Below, piece by piece: positions 39,401-54,400 of a stretch of 64,000 bases of DNA. The translations under genes and the position numbers were made by a program. Every line of letters begins with the position of its first letter. The stretch's first letter is position 1. Under the pieces are notes generated by a model. It was not told the origin of the DNA. It did no database searches and saw only the letters and a list, made by a program, of their open reading frames with translations. The stretch covers positions 161,589-225,588 of the forward strand of contig NMRB01000999.1 of NCBI GenBank assembly GCA_002633025.1, given 5' to 3'. This DNA is from Notospermus geniculatus. Taxonomy: Eukaryota; Nemertea; Pilidiophora; Heteronemertea; Lineidae.

Positions 39401-42400
39401 TTTGGTTCAATCGCAGTTTTGAAAACTTGTCTTCTCAATGTTACTTTGATAGACAAGAGCTGGACATTCTCTCAAACCTTTCCTCCAAAGTTGGAAGCAA
39501 TATTCCACTTAAGCCAGCAGTGATGTGTTTACCAGTACACAAGTTAACTTATTCAGTACCATTGAACGAGCAGGCGTCATCTTGTTTACATTTTTTTCTC
39601 CAAATGGACAAGTCATATGGCAAATTTTTTGAAGAAAGTTTGTTGCATTCAGTTAGATTGACCCCACCTTGATGGGTCCGTCTCCCCTTTGTACATAATT
39701 TATTGCACTTATTATACAAATATAGACCTTGGCCATTTCATTGCAACCCTTGCCTCCGGCTTACTCATTCTCACCCTATGCCTTGTCCGGGATCACGTCC
39801 CCATCAACCTAGCTCACACACCCCTAGGCATGACCAGGCCCCATCAACCCGAGGCTGGAGCCATAAAGGCATCAATCAAATTTCAACCGAAGCATTTGTT
39901 TGTCTGGCACCAAAAGGCATTCAAAATTAAGGATGATGAAAAGTGCAGTCAACGAATTACCGGGTAACACAAAGCAATGAAATTATAAACTAACCTCCAT
40001 GAAAATCATCTCTGGCTGAGGTGGCGTGATGCCCGGGAACAGATCTGCCAAAATACTTTCAAACAATGGCACATCCTCGGCCAGGAACTTTGGTAGGTTG
40101 GCATCGGTCAGTGCATGGATCAGAATATACGACTCCTCCTCTTCACTCAGTTCCCTTATGGTGACGTCATCCCTAGAAAACCAGATATTTTTCTGAGTTG
40201 ACATCATGAACGAAGAGGGACAAGTTGCTGTTTGGCACACCTTTCATCATTTTGTTCCCTGGTGACATGTGCAGGGTTTTCCAGAATTACATCAGAAACA
40301 TGTCGTCTTCTCATTTAGCCCTTTCCCAATTCACCCCCCCCCCCCCACCCANNNNNNNNNNNNNNNNNNNNNNNNNNNNNNNGGGAGTGAATTGCAAAAG
40401 GGGATGGGAATATGCCCTGGTATATTCTAAAGTCCGGCAACATCTAACTACGACCCAATGCCGGCAATGGCATGCGGAAGTTAGGAAATTGATAGTTGGA
40501 TTTTCTACAGACCTTTAATCACACGCGGCTCTTGAATAACCAGCGCACAGCGCGAACAATCGGGGAACGACCACAAATGGTCGACAGGCATGATTAAAAA
40601 CCGCAAATCTCTGCCACATTACATGACTTCCGCATTCCTTTGGGTCATACATGTAGTTAGATGTTGCCAGACTTTAGTACCACACTTACTGCATTTGTGT
40701 TGCCCTCTTTCTCTGCCCGGCCATCACCAGCACAGATTTGATTGCCCTCATACCGAAATCATAATGATCCTGTTGCGAGAGCTGTTTACTCGCCAGTTGG
40801 TACAGGTTGACGATTTTCCTCGAAAGGGACTTCGCCGCACGGAATCCTTCGGAGAAGAGCATGATCTCGGCGATCAAGTTGTAGTCCGGCACCATCATGG
40901 CCACGCTGCGGAAGAGGGACTTCAAGTTGTCGGGAAGTTCAACTCGACCTGCGTACCTATAAAATGACAAAGCAGGTGTGAGATATTTCTGAACATAAAT
41001 GACAACAGCAATGGTTTCAAAAATCTAATGCCTCAGCTAAATTCTGATACATGTATGTGATTCATGAGGCTGAATGTGAAGGGTCTCCTCGAAAAACAAC
41101 TTAAGCGCAAGGCATCAAGTTTCTTGAATGAGGTGCATGAGGCTGAATAGAGGCCCTGTATTTTTTACCTCGTGCAGACGCAGGTGGTTTTGATCGCATG
41201 ATTGATATAATAGAATTAGAAATCAAGGTTGTGCTTACGTAGGATTCATGGTGATGAAAATACCACATGTCATGTTCAGTTTGATGTCTCGGCCTTCGAA
41301 CAAGAATCTGGAAAGAAATGCAGCAGTGTTAGAAAAATTTTTGAACATTTTCGTTCAAAATTTTTCAAGGGTCCAGCCAAAGCTCCAGAGGCTTTGGCTT
41401 TTCAAGCCTGACGAGCCATTTATTGAATACAAGTGTGGCTGAGTCATTCATTGAATACAAGTGCAACTGAGCCATTCATTGAACACAAGTGCAGCTGAGC
41501 CATTCATTGAATATACCGTAAGTGTACCTGTAGCTGAGCTCCAGATCACCTACCTTGGTGAACCACTATCCTTGGCTGTCTTGATTGTAAGAATCTGCTG
41601 AGCCACAACAGACAGGACCTCAACATCTATCCTATTGAACTCGTCAAAGCAGCACCAGCTGCCCGACTGAGCCAGACCGGAGAAGAATTTGCCCAGCATC
41701 TTGTAATCAAGTCCTTCTGAACAGTTGAATACTACACACTGTTTCCCCATGGCCTGAAGAAATAAAACAACAAATTGGTGTTAGGAATATTGGAACTGGG
41801 CAAGTTGCTATCTGCAGATATTGCAGGCCCAATCTACTAGCACTAAACTGACAACAATGCATCTTGTCTCATTTTTCAAGAAATTTCTTTTGTTTTTATA
41901 CAGGTAACATTTTTCACAATCCTACCTTTGCCAAATCTTTCACGGTTTCTGTTTTTCCTGTACCCGCAGGACCAGCGGGTGATCCGCCGAGGTGGAGGTG
42001 AAGGGCGCCGGTCAAGGTCAAATAACAACGATCAGTCAGGGGAGTGATCACAAGCCTTGGCGAGCAGCCAAGGTATTCATAGCCGTAGACGAATGTTGCG
42101 TCTGATTGTAAGACATTGCAGTTGTTCGACTGCTCATCCCACTCGTATCTCAGTTGCCTGAAAACGAAATCCAGTCGTTATGTCACTGAGTCACAAAATT
42201 ACAAAATTTGAACTCAACTCCAGCTCCTTCCCATTTTTCCTGAGCCAAGTCCTCAGCCAATTTCTCTCCATTGGTAGCATTTTTACAGTTTGCCATCTTT
42301 CGATGCATTTTCCCCTCCAAACTACAGAATTTACATGAGACCTGTGTTTATTTCAAATGGGACTATCGTTAATTGAGACGCAGGTCAATTTTTCAGGAAT

Positions 42401-45400
42401 GTTTTCTATTCTTGTCAAAATCAGGACTGAATCTGCAGCTCTTTCGGGGCTAGAAGACAACACGCTTCAGAAAATAACATTTGAATCAAATACTTTGAAT
42501 CTCAAGAAAATATGAGTAGGCCCTAGTCAAACGTTTGCGAGTTCTGTTGCTGGTATTAGTGCTTATCTTTATCCAGACAAAGCTAAATAAGAGTACCGGG
42601 TATTCAAATGTATACTCTGTAAAGCAGGAAAATTTCGCGTGCAGGAAATTTTTGCGAATTTCGCGAGAGTGTATGAGTCGCGAAAATTTCCTGTCGCGAA
42701 TATAAATACACGCAAGTGATAAATATGGGCCATGAAAAAAAACGTTAAAAATGTCAGAGACTCGCGAAAATATCCTGCCGCAAATATGTCTATAATTCTT
42801 GATTCGCGAAAAATTCCTGCCGCGAAATTATCTTGCTTTACAGTAACTTACTTTTTCCATTCAAAGTCATCCTTCTTCATGACCTTGTTCTCAATCATTT
42901 CCATGATGATATCACGGTTATGGACGGTCGTGATGAGCAACGCCTCGACACTCAAACGCTGACACGACTGGATACTCTTTCCCACAACTCCCGCAAGGGT
43001 GTTCAGGGACGTCAACAACTTTTCCTTCACGTGGAATAAACCCTTGCGAACTTCATGGCTTCCAAAGCAGTAGTTGACATCTTTGTTGAAGACGATTTGT
43101 GACTGAAAAAGATACCAAAATTGTCATCATAATCAAAGGCGTTTTCTTCCTTGTGTCAACTTTCTACCTCTTCTTCCTTTGCATGCAGTAGACCTGATCA
43201 AGTGATTTTATGTTGTGCCAGGCCTTTTTTTGTTTTTTCTGTTCCTAGCAAACAACACCATGGCCTACTACCTCATTACTTCCTCTGCACATACATAGTG
43301 GGAGGGTGGAGGGATGTCACAACCCTTGGTAGTCAAGACGAGCAAACAACAAAACTTTGGATTCCGTTCCGGCCTTTTCATATCTTACAGTGCTCTCCTA
43401 CTCATCTTGGATTCTGCTTTTTGATTAAAGGGGTTTGCGATTCATGCCTGGTGGCATGTTGCATCACAGAATGAAATGGCCAGGGCCATTGTGCTCACCT
43501 CTGTGACAGAGTATGAAGTGTGAGTAGCCTGGTGATACACTGAATGGTGAAAGATTAGTGCAGAAACATCGTAACATTTACTACCAATGAGATATGGCCA
43601 AAGTAAATTTTTCAAGATGGCCGCCTGGCAGCCATGTCGAAGTCCAATCGAACCGAAATTTGGCATATAAGTAGACAGTACCAAGACACATATTTAGGCA
43701 CGGTTAAAGCATCCTAGCTCCCACTATTTATGAGGTGTGGGTCAAAGTCCATTTTTCAAGATGGCTCCCTGGCGGCCATATTTGACGTTGAATCTGACTG
43801 AAATTTACCATATATTTATACGGTACCTAGATACATATTTTGGCAACGTTAAAACATCCTACCTACTCCTATTTATAAAATGTGGGTCAAAGTCCATTTT
43901 TCAAGATGGCTTCCTGGCGGCCATATTTGAAGTCCGATCGGGTTGAAATTTGGTGCATTCGTGCAGGGTGCCTAGATATATCTTCACACCAAATCACAAC
44001 ACTCTATGTCAAATAGCAATGAAATGTGCCACCAAACAGTGAATTTTGAACTTTGACCTCTGTGACCTTGAAAAGTAGGTCAAATCAAAAACCCGGGATT
44101 TATGTGATGAAGTCTCATCAGAGGAACCCACCATAAAAGTTTCGTGGTTCTAGCTAACCACGTTCAGGAGAAACGGCCGAAAGAATGTTTTCACAAAGCG
44201 CCCCCTACAGGCCAGAGTGTACAAGCAGCAGCGCTAAGTTTCGGTCCAGAGATAGTTTTTACCATAGGGTACCTGTACACCAAATTTCAAGTTTGTAACC
44301 CAAGCGGTTTAGAAACGTGCCACCCCTGTTAACGACAACGGACGACGGACGACGGACGACGACGACGACGACGGACGACGGACGACACACCATGGGAGAA
44401 GCTCACCTCACAGAGGTGAGCTAAAAACGTATAACAATAACATATGGACTGGAATGAAGATAAATGTGAACCACAACTAAATCAACTTACCACAGTAAGG
44501 ACCACTTGGCCAGGGTGTTTTAGAACCCAGACATCTTGGTCGATGCCAAGAACATCAATAAGGCCCATCTTCAGATGTCTGCAAAGGAAAACATCCAAAT
44601 ATAGTTGGAGTTATCTGGTCCATCTAACCATAGGAATTGATGAATTAAACTTATGGGGCCAAATTCACCAAGGGTGATCATCGCGCGATTAAGACTTAGA
44701 CGCGTGTACCTTCTTCAAAAGCATGGTGGAAGTGCGTGCATTTAGTGAAGCTACACGCGTCTAATTCTTAATCGCGCGATGATCACCCTTGGTGAATACG
44801 GCCCATGGTTTTCAAAGTCTACGGGATTTACGGATTTACCACTTACTTTTTGACTGTCTCAAACATGCCATTTTCCACGCTTCCTAGCCACTGTTCCACT
44901 GGACCTCTGGCACGAACATTCCTGAAAAAAATTCAGAAACAATCAAACAGTGTCCCCTCCAGAAAACACGGAACATGACAATATAAAGATACGATTCATA
45001 AAACACTCATGGATTCCGGCACTGCGACGTGTAATTTTGTGCATAGATATGTTAGACCCCATGACAGATTTTCTTCCTGTGTGTTTAGGGCAGAAAGAGA
45101 TAGCATCAGCGTTGACTGCGCCCCACTTACTTTGGCATAGAGACCACTTCACCCTCAGAGGAGGTGATGGTTATGACAGTTGGAGGTAACCTAGGCTCAC
45201 GGCGAATCTCCAAGTTCTTGATATTACCGAAGCACTTGTCAAGATGGGGCTGAAAAAAACAGATGGTTTGATGTGACATACTAGGAAAGCACCCTGCCTG
45301 ACATAGGTCAGCACTTTTAGAAATGCAGACCAAGTAGTCCTTTGGCAAGATTCAAAAGCCCATTTCCACTACAGTAGTTTCTGCTGCGTTTTGCTTTGAG

Positions 45401-48400
45401 CAGTGCATTTTTCACAGATTTTTGGCATATTGTCATGAAAATCCAGCAGATATTGTATGGGAGCAATGAAAAACACAGAAAGTACTCACTTGGACTGCAT
45501 CAGGATCTTTGGACTGAGCAAGAATGTCGAGTAGGTCGTCATTACTGAGGAAGTAAAACCTCGGGAAGACGAGTCGTTTGGTCTCAAGATAATCCTCAAG
45601 GCATTTCTGGATCTTCTCCAGGTTCAAATTGGCCGACTGAAGCGTCTCAAATACACCTGGTGCAGTGGCAGATTTTAGAGCGTTCGGTCGGTCCTCCGTT
45701 CGCCGCATGATGTCCTTCCATGATTTATCGACGGACGCGAAGAGCTTGGCCTCGCTTGGTAGTTGTCTGGAAGTAAGATTTATCATTTTGCCTAAATCTC
45801 ATGATGCACTGCATCAGCACTGGGTAAATTTGTGACCCGCTCCAGCAAAGCAGAGGCTGGTCGCAACCTGAGGAAAGGGTTAACGACCTTGCAGCACAAC
45901 AGCTGAAATGTACGTTGATGCGGGTTTACAATAATAATGGACAGCAGTAACAATACAATAGTTGGGTAAACTGATGACCAATGATGATCATTTGCGACAA
46001 CCGTCTGCTTTTGCTGGAGCGGCTCACATTTGATGTACCGGTACAGCAAAATTTTCGGCTGTCAAAGAGATTTGGCCTCTCTATCACATGAAGAGTGGGC
46101 TCAGCTGGGGTTTGAACCCGAATCCTCAGATGCGATAGGTTCCGATGTTTCCACTATGCCACTCTGACTCACTTTCTTACCTTTGAATATCAGGAGTGCT
46201 GAAGATCTGTTCGATGTACAGCCAGTTCCGCTGGCATGTCATCCACTCATCCAGTGTCCTGGCAAACAATGTCAACCTCCGTTCCCATTCCTCGACTGTG
46301 TTTTTAATGGGCGTGACGTAACGGGAACCACGGATAGTTCCCACGGTCACCTGACTCTCCTCTAACTGAGCCATAATGTCGTCTGCTCCGGCCACGATGA
46401 ATGTGTCACGAGCGGCATGTGGAAGCAGACGGAAGTCTGTACTCTGCCAAAGGTCGATGACCTTCTGTAACATGATCTCGAGGGTGGCTTCATTGCTGGC
46501 GGTTGTCGAGATATCCTGGATTCTGTCCTTTTGTTTCAGAATCTAAAGGAAAAAAACAAAATGGTGGTGTCTTCACTAAGATACATGTAGACTGGATTCC
46601 AGTCCATGACATAATATCGTGTACTGAAAGCGGCAGTGTATTCAGTTCAGAGAGTGATTACTTCCTCCGATGTTAATGTAGTGTAAAATGTACTATGCAC
46701 TCTCTGAATATGCTCTCTCTGAGCTCTGCCAGCAGTTTTTTCAATGTGTGCTGAAAACTAGGCCTTGATTCTTTGAAGTTCGTACATGCATTTTCCTAAC
46801 ACTTTGAAAATATTGTGGAATTCAATACAGAGGGCTTTAAATGCATGACATATGATGACATAATAAACCAAATTTCCATAGCAGACGTTAATTTTCAAAG
46901 ATGTAGGCCTAATTGCTACTACTGCAACTCATTTTTTTCAATTTTTCAATCAGGTACTTATGCTTCGCCACAGTCGTGCATGAAATCTTCGTTCAAAAAG
47001 GAATACTCATTGTTTGACAACAATGACTGGAGATTTCCAGGGAACATGGCGTTTCTTGTGAGCAGATAGCCACAATCAAACAGCAGCCGGCCCCGTCATT
47101 CCCGACAAATGCAAAGATCTTCAACGATAGAAAACTTACATTCATTGCCAGCAGGTCTCCCAGGGTAAAGCCTTTATCTCTCACGATGACCTTTCCAATG
47201 ATTCTCTCGATGACTTCCCAATGTCTTGCTCTGAGTGAGGGATTCCGTAGACTCGTAATGACAGGCATACTCTGTTTGAAATCCAACACTTTCTCCTTCA
47301 GGCGAGGTAACACCTCATTGTGTGGCAAGCCTACAGGATAAAAAATCGAGAAGTCAAAACTGCACTTTTTACCATTTTTCAGCCAAAATCTGCGTGAAGA
47401 GCATGTTTTTCAGAGCCATCTGGTGGGGGGGGGGGGATTTGCCCCTCTAGGAATGCTAGTTACTGCCATGCAGTCTGAAGCGCTATCTGAAAACTCCCAC
47501 TTTCCTGACGTACGCTTGAAGAGCTGTAGAACGAGAATTAGAAGAAGTAAATTCCCCTGAGACCAAAAATTAATTAATGACTGCATAACTACCTTTTTCA
47601 AGCATGTAAACCGTCTGTGTGAACCTGTTCACATTTTTCTGCAGGCTTTCAACGGTTACAAGCTCAAATGCCATGGCCGTGTATTCGGACACCATCTTGG
47701 TGAAGTCCGTGACGGATTCCCACAACAGTCGTCGCAGAGTCAGGTCACGTTCGATCTCCGAGATCTCACTCTGTATACCCTGTGCGCTCACGTTGTCTCT
47801 TGTATCCATCATCATATACTCCCTGAAAATTAACGGTACAAGTCGTTCAGAAAAATTCTCAATGAAATTTTGAAATAAAGTACAAGTTGTCCTTATGAAC
47901 AAACCTTTCATGACCACTGGATTCCAGCTTTTTCAGCCCCATCATTTCTTCCATGACCGCAGGACGCTGGCAGTTTCCAATTAATCATTAAAGCACCAGG
48001 ACCACATCACCATCTCAACTTTTGCCATCAAACTAAATGTCAACTGGACAATGCTGTCCTCCTGTCACTTTTTACCACTTGTGTGATTCTGATTTTTCAA
48101 ATATTTCTCAGGGATTTTTTATGAAAAAGTAAACGAAAGCTTCAGGGAACAAGTGCGGGGAAGGCCAAGTATTGCAACGGTTAAGGCTTTCACAGTTCCC
48201 AATGTTGGATTGAGGTATCCTTCAAAAATATCTCCCCGAGATTGAAATGGAAATCCAATAATTCTAAAACTCACTCAGAATATCTCCCCCTGCCAGTCGC
48301 CATCGACGAACCAAATCGTTCCTGGTAATTAGCATAACTCCGGGCCTTGGTCCCGAGCGTCTGCACCTCATCCTGCAGATATTTGATATTCTCGAGGGCG

Positions 48401-51400
48401 ACAACGGCCAGCGTGTCATGGTGGAGGAGAGTGGGGTCAAGGACACGGTTCTTGATGTCGTAGATCTGTTGTCGAATGTCGAGGATGAGCGTGTCCAGGT
48501 CTGAGCTGTATTTGCGGATGTTTTCTTCCTTCTTTGCCTCGCAGTACAAGATGGTGGACTGGATAAGAAGGAGATGTGGCATATCTAATTATAATCAATA
48601 ATAGCAGACGTAGACCTATCTCAAAAAAAAAACGGCAAGAGATCTGATCACTGTCATTGATCGCAGACGTAACTTGGAAAATATCAGTTTTCAATGAACT
48701 ACAAAGAAATGTACATGAACATGTACATGCATAATTACCTTAAGATGCTGAAAGCTTGGAGCCAGGGTCTGGTACAAGGCCAGCTCCTCGGGTACAAGAT
48801 GAACATTAAAATCCTTTGCTATGGTGAAAAGCTTGGTCACAATGATGAATTCCTTCTCCAGTGCTGGCAATTCTGAAGTCATGCGTCCAAGGAATGACAA
48901 ATGGTCTACAAATTCCTCGACGGACTTAGGAGTGTAGTCAAGTTTCTTTAAGGCACCCTGAACAGTGAAATACAAGCACATAAAGCTTGGAATCCACCAC
49001 TGATTTTCAAGTTGATTTTGCATGGCAACTTGCTTTGCAACTGGGCACTCGATCGCCGTAGTGGACTCGCTAGACGTGATTTCCACCAATGGCAAAGATG
49101 TGGTTAATTTCAGTCGGGAATCGGTCGCCGATCGGTATCAGTTCCTTGCGATCGTACATGTATTCAATCGCAGGTAGCAGGTTGCAAAGCAAGTCGCAAC
49201 ACAGAAAATCAGCAGTGGATTCCTCGCTTAAGGTAGAGATTCAGTAGTTAAAGGCAGTCATGGAAGTTCTTCCTTGACCTCCCTTCCATTTTGCCTTGGC
49301 TCAAAGACTGAGTAGGGAACAGAATCCACAATCTAGGAAAAGAATCCACAATCTAGGAAGAGAATCTGCAATCTAGGAAGAGAATCCGCAATCTAGGATC
49401 AGAATCTACAACTTCAAAACCAAAGGTTTTTGTTAGTCAACAGATTATCGGTACCGGTACTTACCTTGATGATAATCAGGAGATCTTCATTGCGTCCGTT
49501 GGCTATGACTGGGAGTCTGTCGCCGACAGCTTTTAGGACCGCTTCAGGGTAAGGGAGACAGGATGAGCAGAAGTTGTCTGCAAGAGTGTGAGCCAGGTAC
49601 AGGCGCTTTTCCTTTCTCATGGAATTCATTTCATTCACCTAAAAACAGTTGTTATTGATTAGAGATTTTCTTGTGATCATGTCCGTGGCTACACATGTTT
49701 GAATGCGGCACAGAAGAATGGAGTACTGGCAAACAAAAGGAGGCGCTGATCATCAACCAGGTTAAAACGCAAGTGCACAAGCTTTGCGATTGTTGAACGT
49801 CATCAGGTGCTGTGCGTCATTCTGATGTCACAAAAAATTGCGTCATTCACAACCCACGACGTCGATCATTGGCCTGTTGTTTACGCTAAAACTTGATTGA
49901 CTAAATTCATCATGTTCCCGCAGGGAGTTTTGCTCAAAAGCAATAAGATATATTTTATCAGTTCTGTACTTAATGATAGAAAGGTAAAATTAGAAATTGA
50001 GTGCAATGTTTAAGTTATATTAGGCCTAGAAACAGAATGGGGAACCCGCATGACTGCAGATGGCGCAGTCAGTATAAGACCCGAATGACGTACTGACGTC
50101 ACTTTTTTTGCTGTTGACGTCACGTCGTCAAAGCATGTGTACATTTTTCTACACAATTTTCCGTGGAAATTTCCCCAAAAGACGTTGTCAGTATTGGCAT
50201 CCTGTGGCATTTCTGACGAAACAAAGCAGTGATATATGGAGAACTTTGAACATGAAACCGGACAGTGTAATTTAATCAAAATTGAACCAAAGAGGGTGGT
50301 TTATTTTGGGGCAAGAAGGAAATGGAAATACTGTTAGAAAATAGGACTTCCGGGTCTTACACTGACAGCGCCACGTCGTGGCGTAGTTCTGCGGGTTCCT
50401 CATTACATGTACGTAATTGGAAAACAACGTTAGCCTCACTTTCACTGACACAGTTCTGACCTGGTTGATAGTCAGCGCCGTGTCGTGGATTAGTTCTGCC
50501 GGTACCTCATTGCTCAATGGGGATTCTTACTTGTTCTGTATGTGTTGAAAGGACTTGAAGGAAATCCTCAGGGCTCCAAGTCTTTGTAGACATTGATGCA
50601 TCGACGTCAACCCTCCTGGCTTTGTCAACCATCTGACAGAACATGTCATAATCCTGAAACAAACATCCAAGTTAAGCAACAGATTCTACTAAACTGCCTA
50701 TCAGACCAGTTTACAGTATGAACTGGTGACGGGACTGAGAATCAAACCCATGGTCTATCAGACACGAGTCCGACACCAACCACTGCCCTCCCCGTGCAAA
50801 GATAAGTCCAACACACCTTTGAAAATTCCTCAATGCTATCCAACGTTTCCTCCATGTATTCCATGACCTCGCTGACAAGAGTTTGGTAGTCGGGGTCATC
50901 GCCGAAGAGCATCTGCTTGTCAGGCCAGGGTACGACCACTTTATCCTCTTCTTCTTCCTGGTCGATGTTCAATTTGAGATCAAACGACGTTGCTGAGCAG
51001 AAAATGGAGAGGCGGGGCTCCCGCAACATTGAACCAACTTGTGCTACACAAAGAGAGAAAACGATATTAGATCTGGGCCAGGGTGAAATCGGTTGTTCAG
51101 TAAACGGGAAATTCAGAAACTCTAGTTATCTTATTTTTGTACAGTACCAACTATATGTACATGTACATGTACTGCACTTTTATGGCAGAAATATCTGTAC
51201 CTACCAACAGTATTTTCGAATCCATCAACAATTGACCGAACACCGTTTTTGAAATCTGCTGCAGTTGGAGACAGCAACACCACAGATTTGGGATACTGGA
51301 TGCTACTTCTTCTACACGGAGTTTTTTCTCTACAAATAAAATTAAAGGTGTCATGCCAAATAAGGTTTTACACAGATGAGGAGCTGATAGGTCTGGGGGT

Positions 51401-54400
51401 TCACCTAAAAAAATTGAAAATCTTAATGCTCCACAAATCGTTGATTGCCGAGCAGGGTCAGGATACCCTGGAAGCCCACAGATTTGCACCTGCACTGATG
51501 AGAAACACCAGATTTCATTTACAACAGAAACACATTGTATTTTGAACTTACTGCTCAAGATAGGCATATGAGCTGGTGGTCTCTTTCAGGGGTGGGCTCT
51601 CTTCTTCCTCTGAACCACTTTCTTCAGATTCAGATTCTGACTCTGTGAAAAAAGAAAAAGCGTCACTGACCACCTTAAAGCGAATTGATAGCGGATTTTA
51701 TTTACATTTGGCTGGTGTTTGTAAACACAAAATTTCAGCCAATCAGAATGCACTAACATTTCTTTGTTGACATTCTGGAGAAGTTTGCTTACCGGAAATT
51801 TCAGGTTCATCAGGAAATGACACCACTTTCTTTTCCAAGGCTGAAGCAGACGTATCCGGTCCTCCATCGCTTGGTTGCCGAAAGACTGAACGTTTGCGGA
51901 TGATTGCAGACGGTGCATGCAGCACCAGTTTGAGCGAGAAGACTGGCTCAGGGGGCTCCTCAACATCGTCTTGATGTTTGACCTCCTCAAGTACCTGGAT
52001 AACGACAAAAATAACGATGATTACAACAATAACAATGACCACAACAATAACAATGATCATAACAACAACTGATCATGACAATATCATTGCATCCCTGTAC
52101 ATTCACAGTATCGAAACTTTTGAAAGAACATAAGTCTTACTTCATCAGCATCCGGAACAACATAGACTTCCTCTTTAAGGTCAAAGTTGAAGTGCGGGAT
52201 CTTGTACTTGGTTGAGCGAGACTCTTCCTCTTCTTCTCGCTGTTTACGCATTTTCTCCCATCGAACCTGCAGCTCCTTCAGTTTTTCTTCCTCCGTCTGT
52301 TCTTTCCGTTCACTGCTCCTATAAAGACGAACAGAAAACCATTTTGATGATGATTTTTTTAATATCCCCACGCAGCATTACCAGAAAGTGGTGTTCCAAC
52401 TCCTGCACCCGCACAGACGATATGCCAGGAATTTCCTTGGAAATTTCCCTAAGTTTATGGTAAGAAGAAATTTACCTCTTGGACTTGGATGTTAGGGTTG
52501 ATGACACAGTCCCCCTGGACCCTTCGGAAGCGCTGTCATCCACATCTCCCTGAAGTGGAAGGAAAAGAGGCATCAGTACGTTGATGAAATGAACTTTCCA
52601 TCAGACCAAGAATCTCAAACTTTTTTCATGCCACAAACATGACAAAAACTGCTACATTCATTTCAACACAAAACCAGATACTTACAACCCCTTCCTCATC
52701 ATCCATTGCATCTTCCTCAATTTCAAGCCTCTCCCCCATCCTAAATGATGCGGCAAAAAACTGAAGGAGAATCTTGACAGAGGTGTTGACCAGACGACCA
52801 AGCAACTCAAGCAACAGATTGTCGATCATGCGGAGGAAATCCGAGAGGCGGGCTAGCACCTTTCGCCATTCTGCAATCTGGGCGTAGTAGGGTTTCCCAC
52901 CTAAAATACAAGAAAATAGGGATTAGGATTAGTCTCTACATTTGACTCCATATTCTACACCTTATGCAAATACCGCAAATATTTTCGCGAATAAAAATTA
53001 CCGCGAAAATCGCGAATTGGTCAATACCACTGCAAATTCTATTACACGCGAACCATTTTCCAATCACCCGACGATCCCATACATGCATAATACATCGTGG
53101 TAGACTGGTTCCCGTCTTTGCCGCTGCACTTCCTCTGGCACTCCCGTTCCGCTAGCGGAGCGCCAGCAGTGTGGAGCGGCAACGACGGAAACCAGTCTAA
53201 CATCGTGGTTTGCACGTGACACTGATCTGTCAATCACTCAGCTATCATGGCGCCCCGCCAGCAGTGAGGTTGATTATGACGGCGCGGATTTCTTTCTTTT
53301 CGGTGGATTTCATACCATAACTGTCACACTCGCCATTGAAAATGCAGTGTTTTTGAAATCTTACATCGGGACCCCAACTGCGAATATTTATCCACGCGAA
53401 AAGGTACTTTCGGACCCCAACCGCTAAATATTTTAGCCGTGAAAATATTTGCGTATACGGTAACTTGCTAAACCATTGAAGGAGTCTCAAAACGCTCTGA
53501 AAACAGGACCACTCACCACGATGACAGAAACCGTTTATAGACCTACTGGAAAAAGCCTTTATGTGCTCAATGTACGACTACCCATTTTGAACACAACTGG
53601 GGCCTCCACAATCCCAGCAGCTTGTGAACAAGAAAGAGCATGGAAACTCACCTTTAGCCCCTTTTCCGGCAGCTTTTCTCCCCTTGCTACCAGGCTCCTC
53701 GATCTTAACTTTCTTAGCTTGCGTTGTCTCCCTGATGCCCTGGGTTACGCCTTCCATCTCCGCTACACTCTGTAAGAAAAATGCCAAACAATCACACCAA
53801 GTTATGAGGGAAATCAGATTAAGTATAGGACGTCTCGTACTGGAGAGACATGGTCCAGACCATCAAATTTTGGAACTTGGGTAAAAAAATATTGAGAGCT
53901 GGGCACCAAAGATGTGATATTATCTCTATTGACAACATTGGCGAATTTAATGAATAGTAGGAAGAGACCAGAGTGCCCAGAGAAAATCAGTGGCGTCAAA
54001 GAGAGTTGTCCGGTCTTTCTATTACATGGTGAGTAGGTCTGACCGGGGATTGAACTTCGAACCTCAGAGGTGACAGGCACCAATGTTTCCAGTGAATTTG
54101 GGTAAAGGGTGACATAATAACGAGAAATGTACCCACCGTGCAAGATTCCCAGACTATATCCACCACTTTTTTTCTGAGGGCATTCAGCTGACTGAGGGCA
54201 TATTCTCCCTGTTTCTTCTGTACGTTAATAAATTCAGGTAACGTCAATGTGATGGATTTGTCGACTTTAACGAGTAAGATGGCTGCATCTCCCAATCCGA
54301 ATCCGTCCAGACTCCCCGATGCGGATTCGCACATGCTCCGTACGTGTAGGATGCAACCTTGGAGGATTTCATTGGCCGTGAAGAGTTGTTTGGTCAGAAC

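Noticed and set aside
39367-39967. Plus-strand ORFs of about 90-100 residues in the intron at 39.4-40.0 kb
   Set aside because: The first overlaps the start of a firm minus-strand dynein exon; neither shows domains, a signal peptide or splice partners.
43472-44425. Retroviral LTR or autonomous retrotransposon for the long interspersed repeat
   Set aside because: No reverse transcriptase, primer-binding site or long terminal repeats; the ORFs inside are short and in tandem-repeat units.
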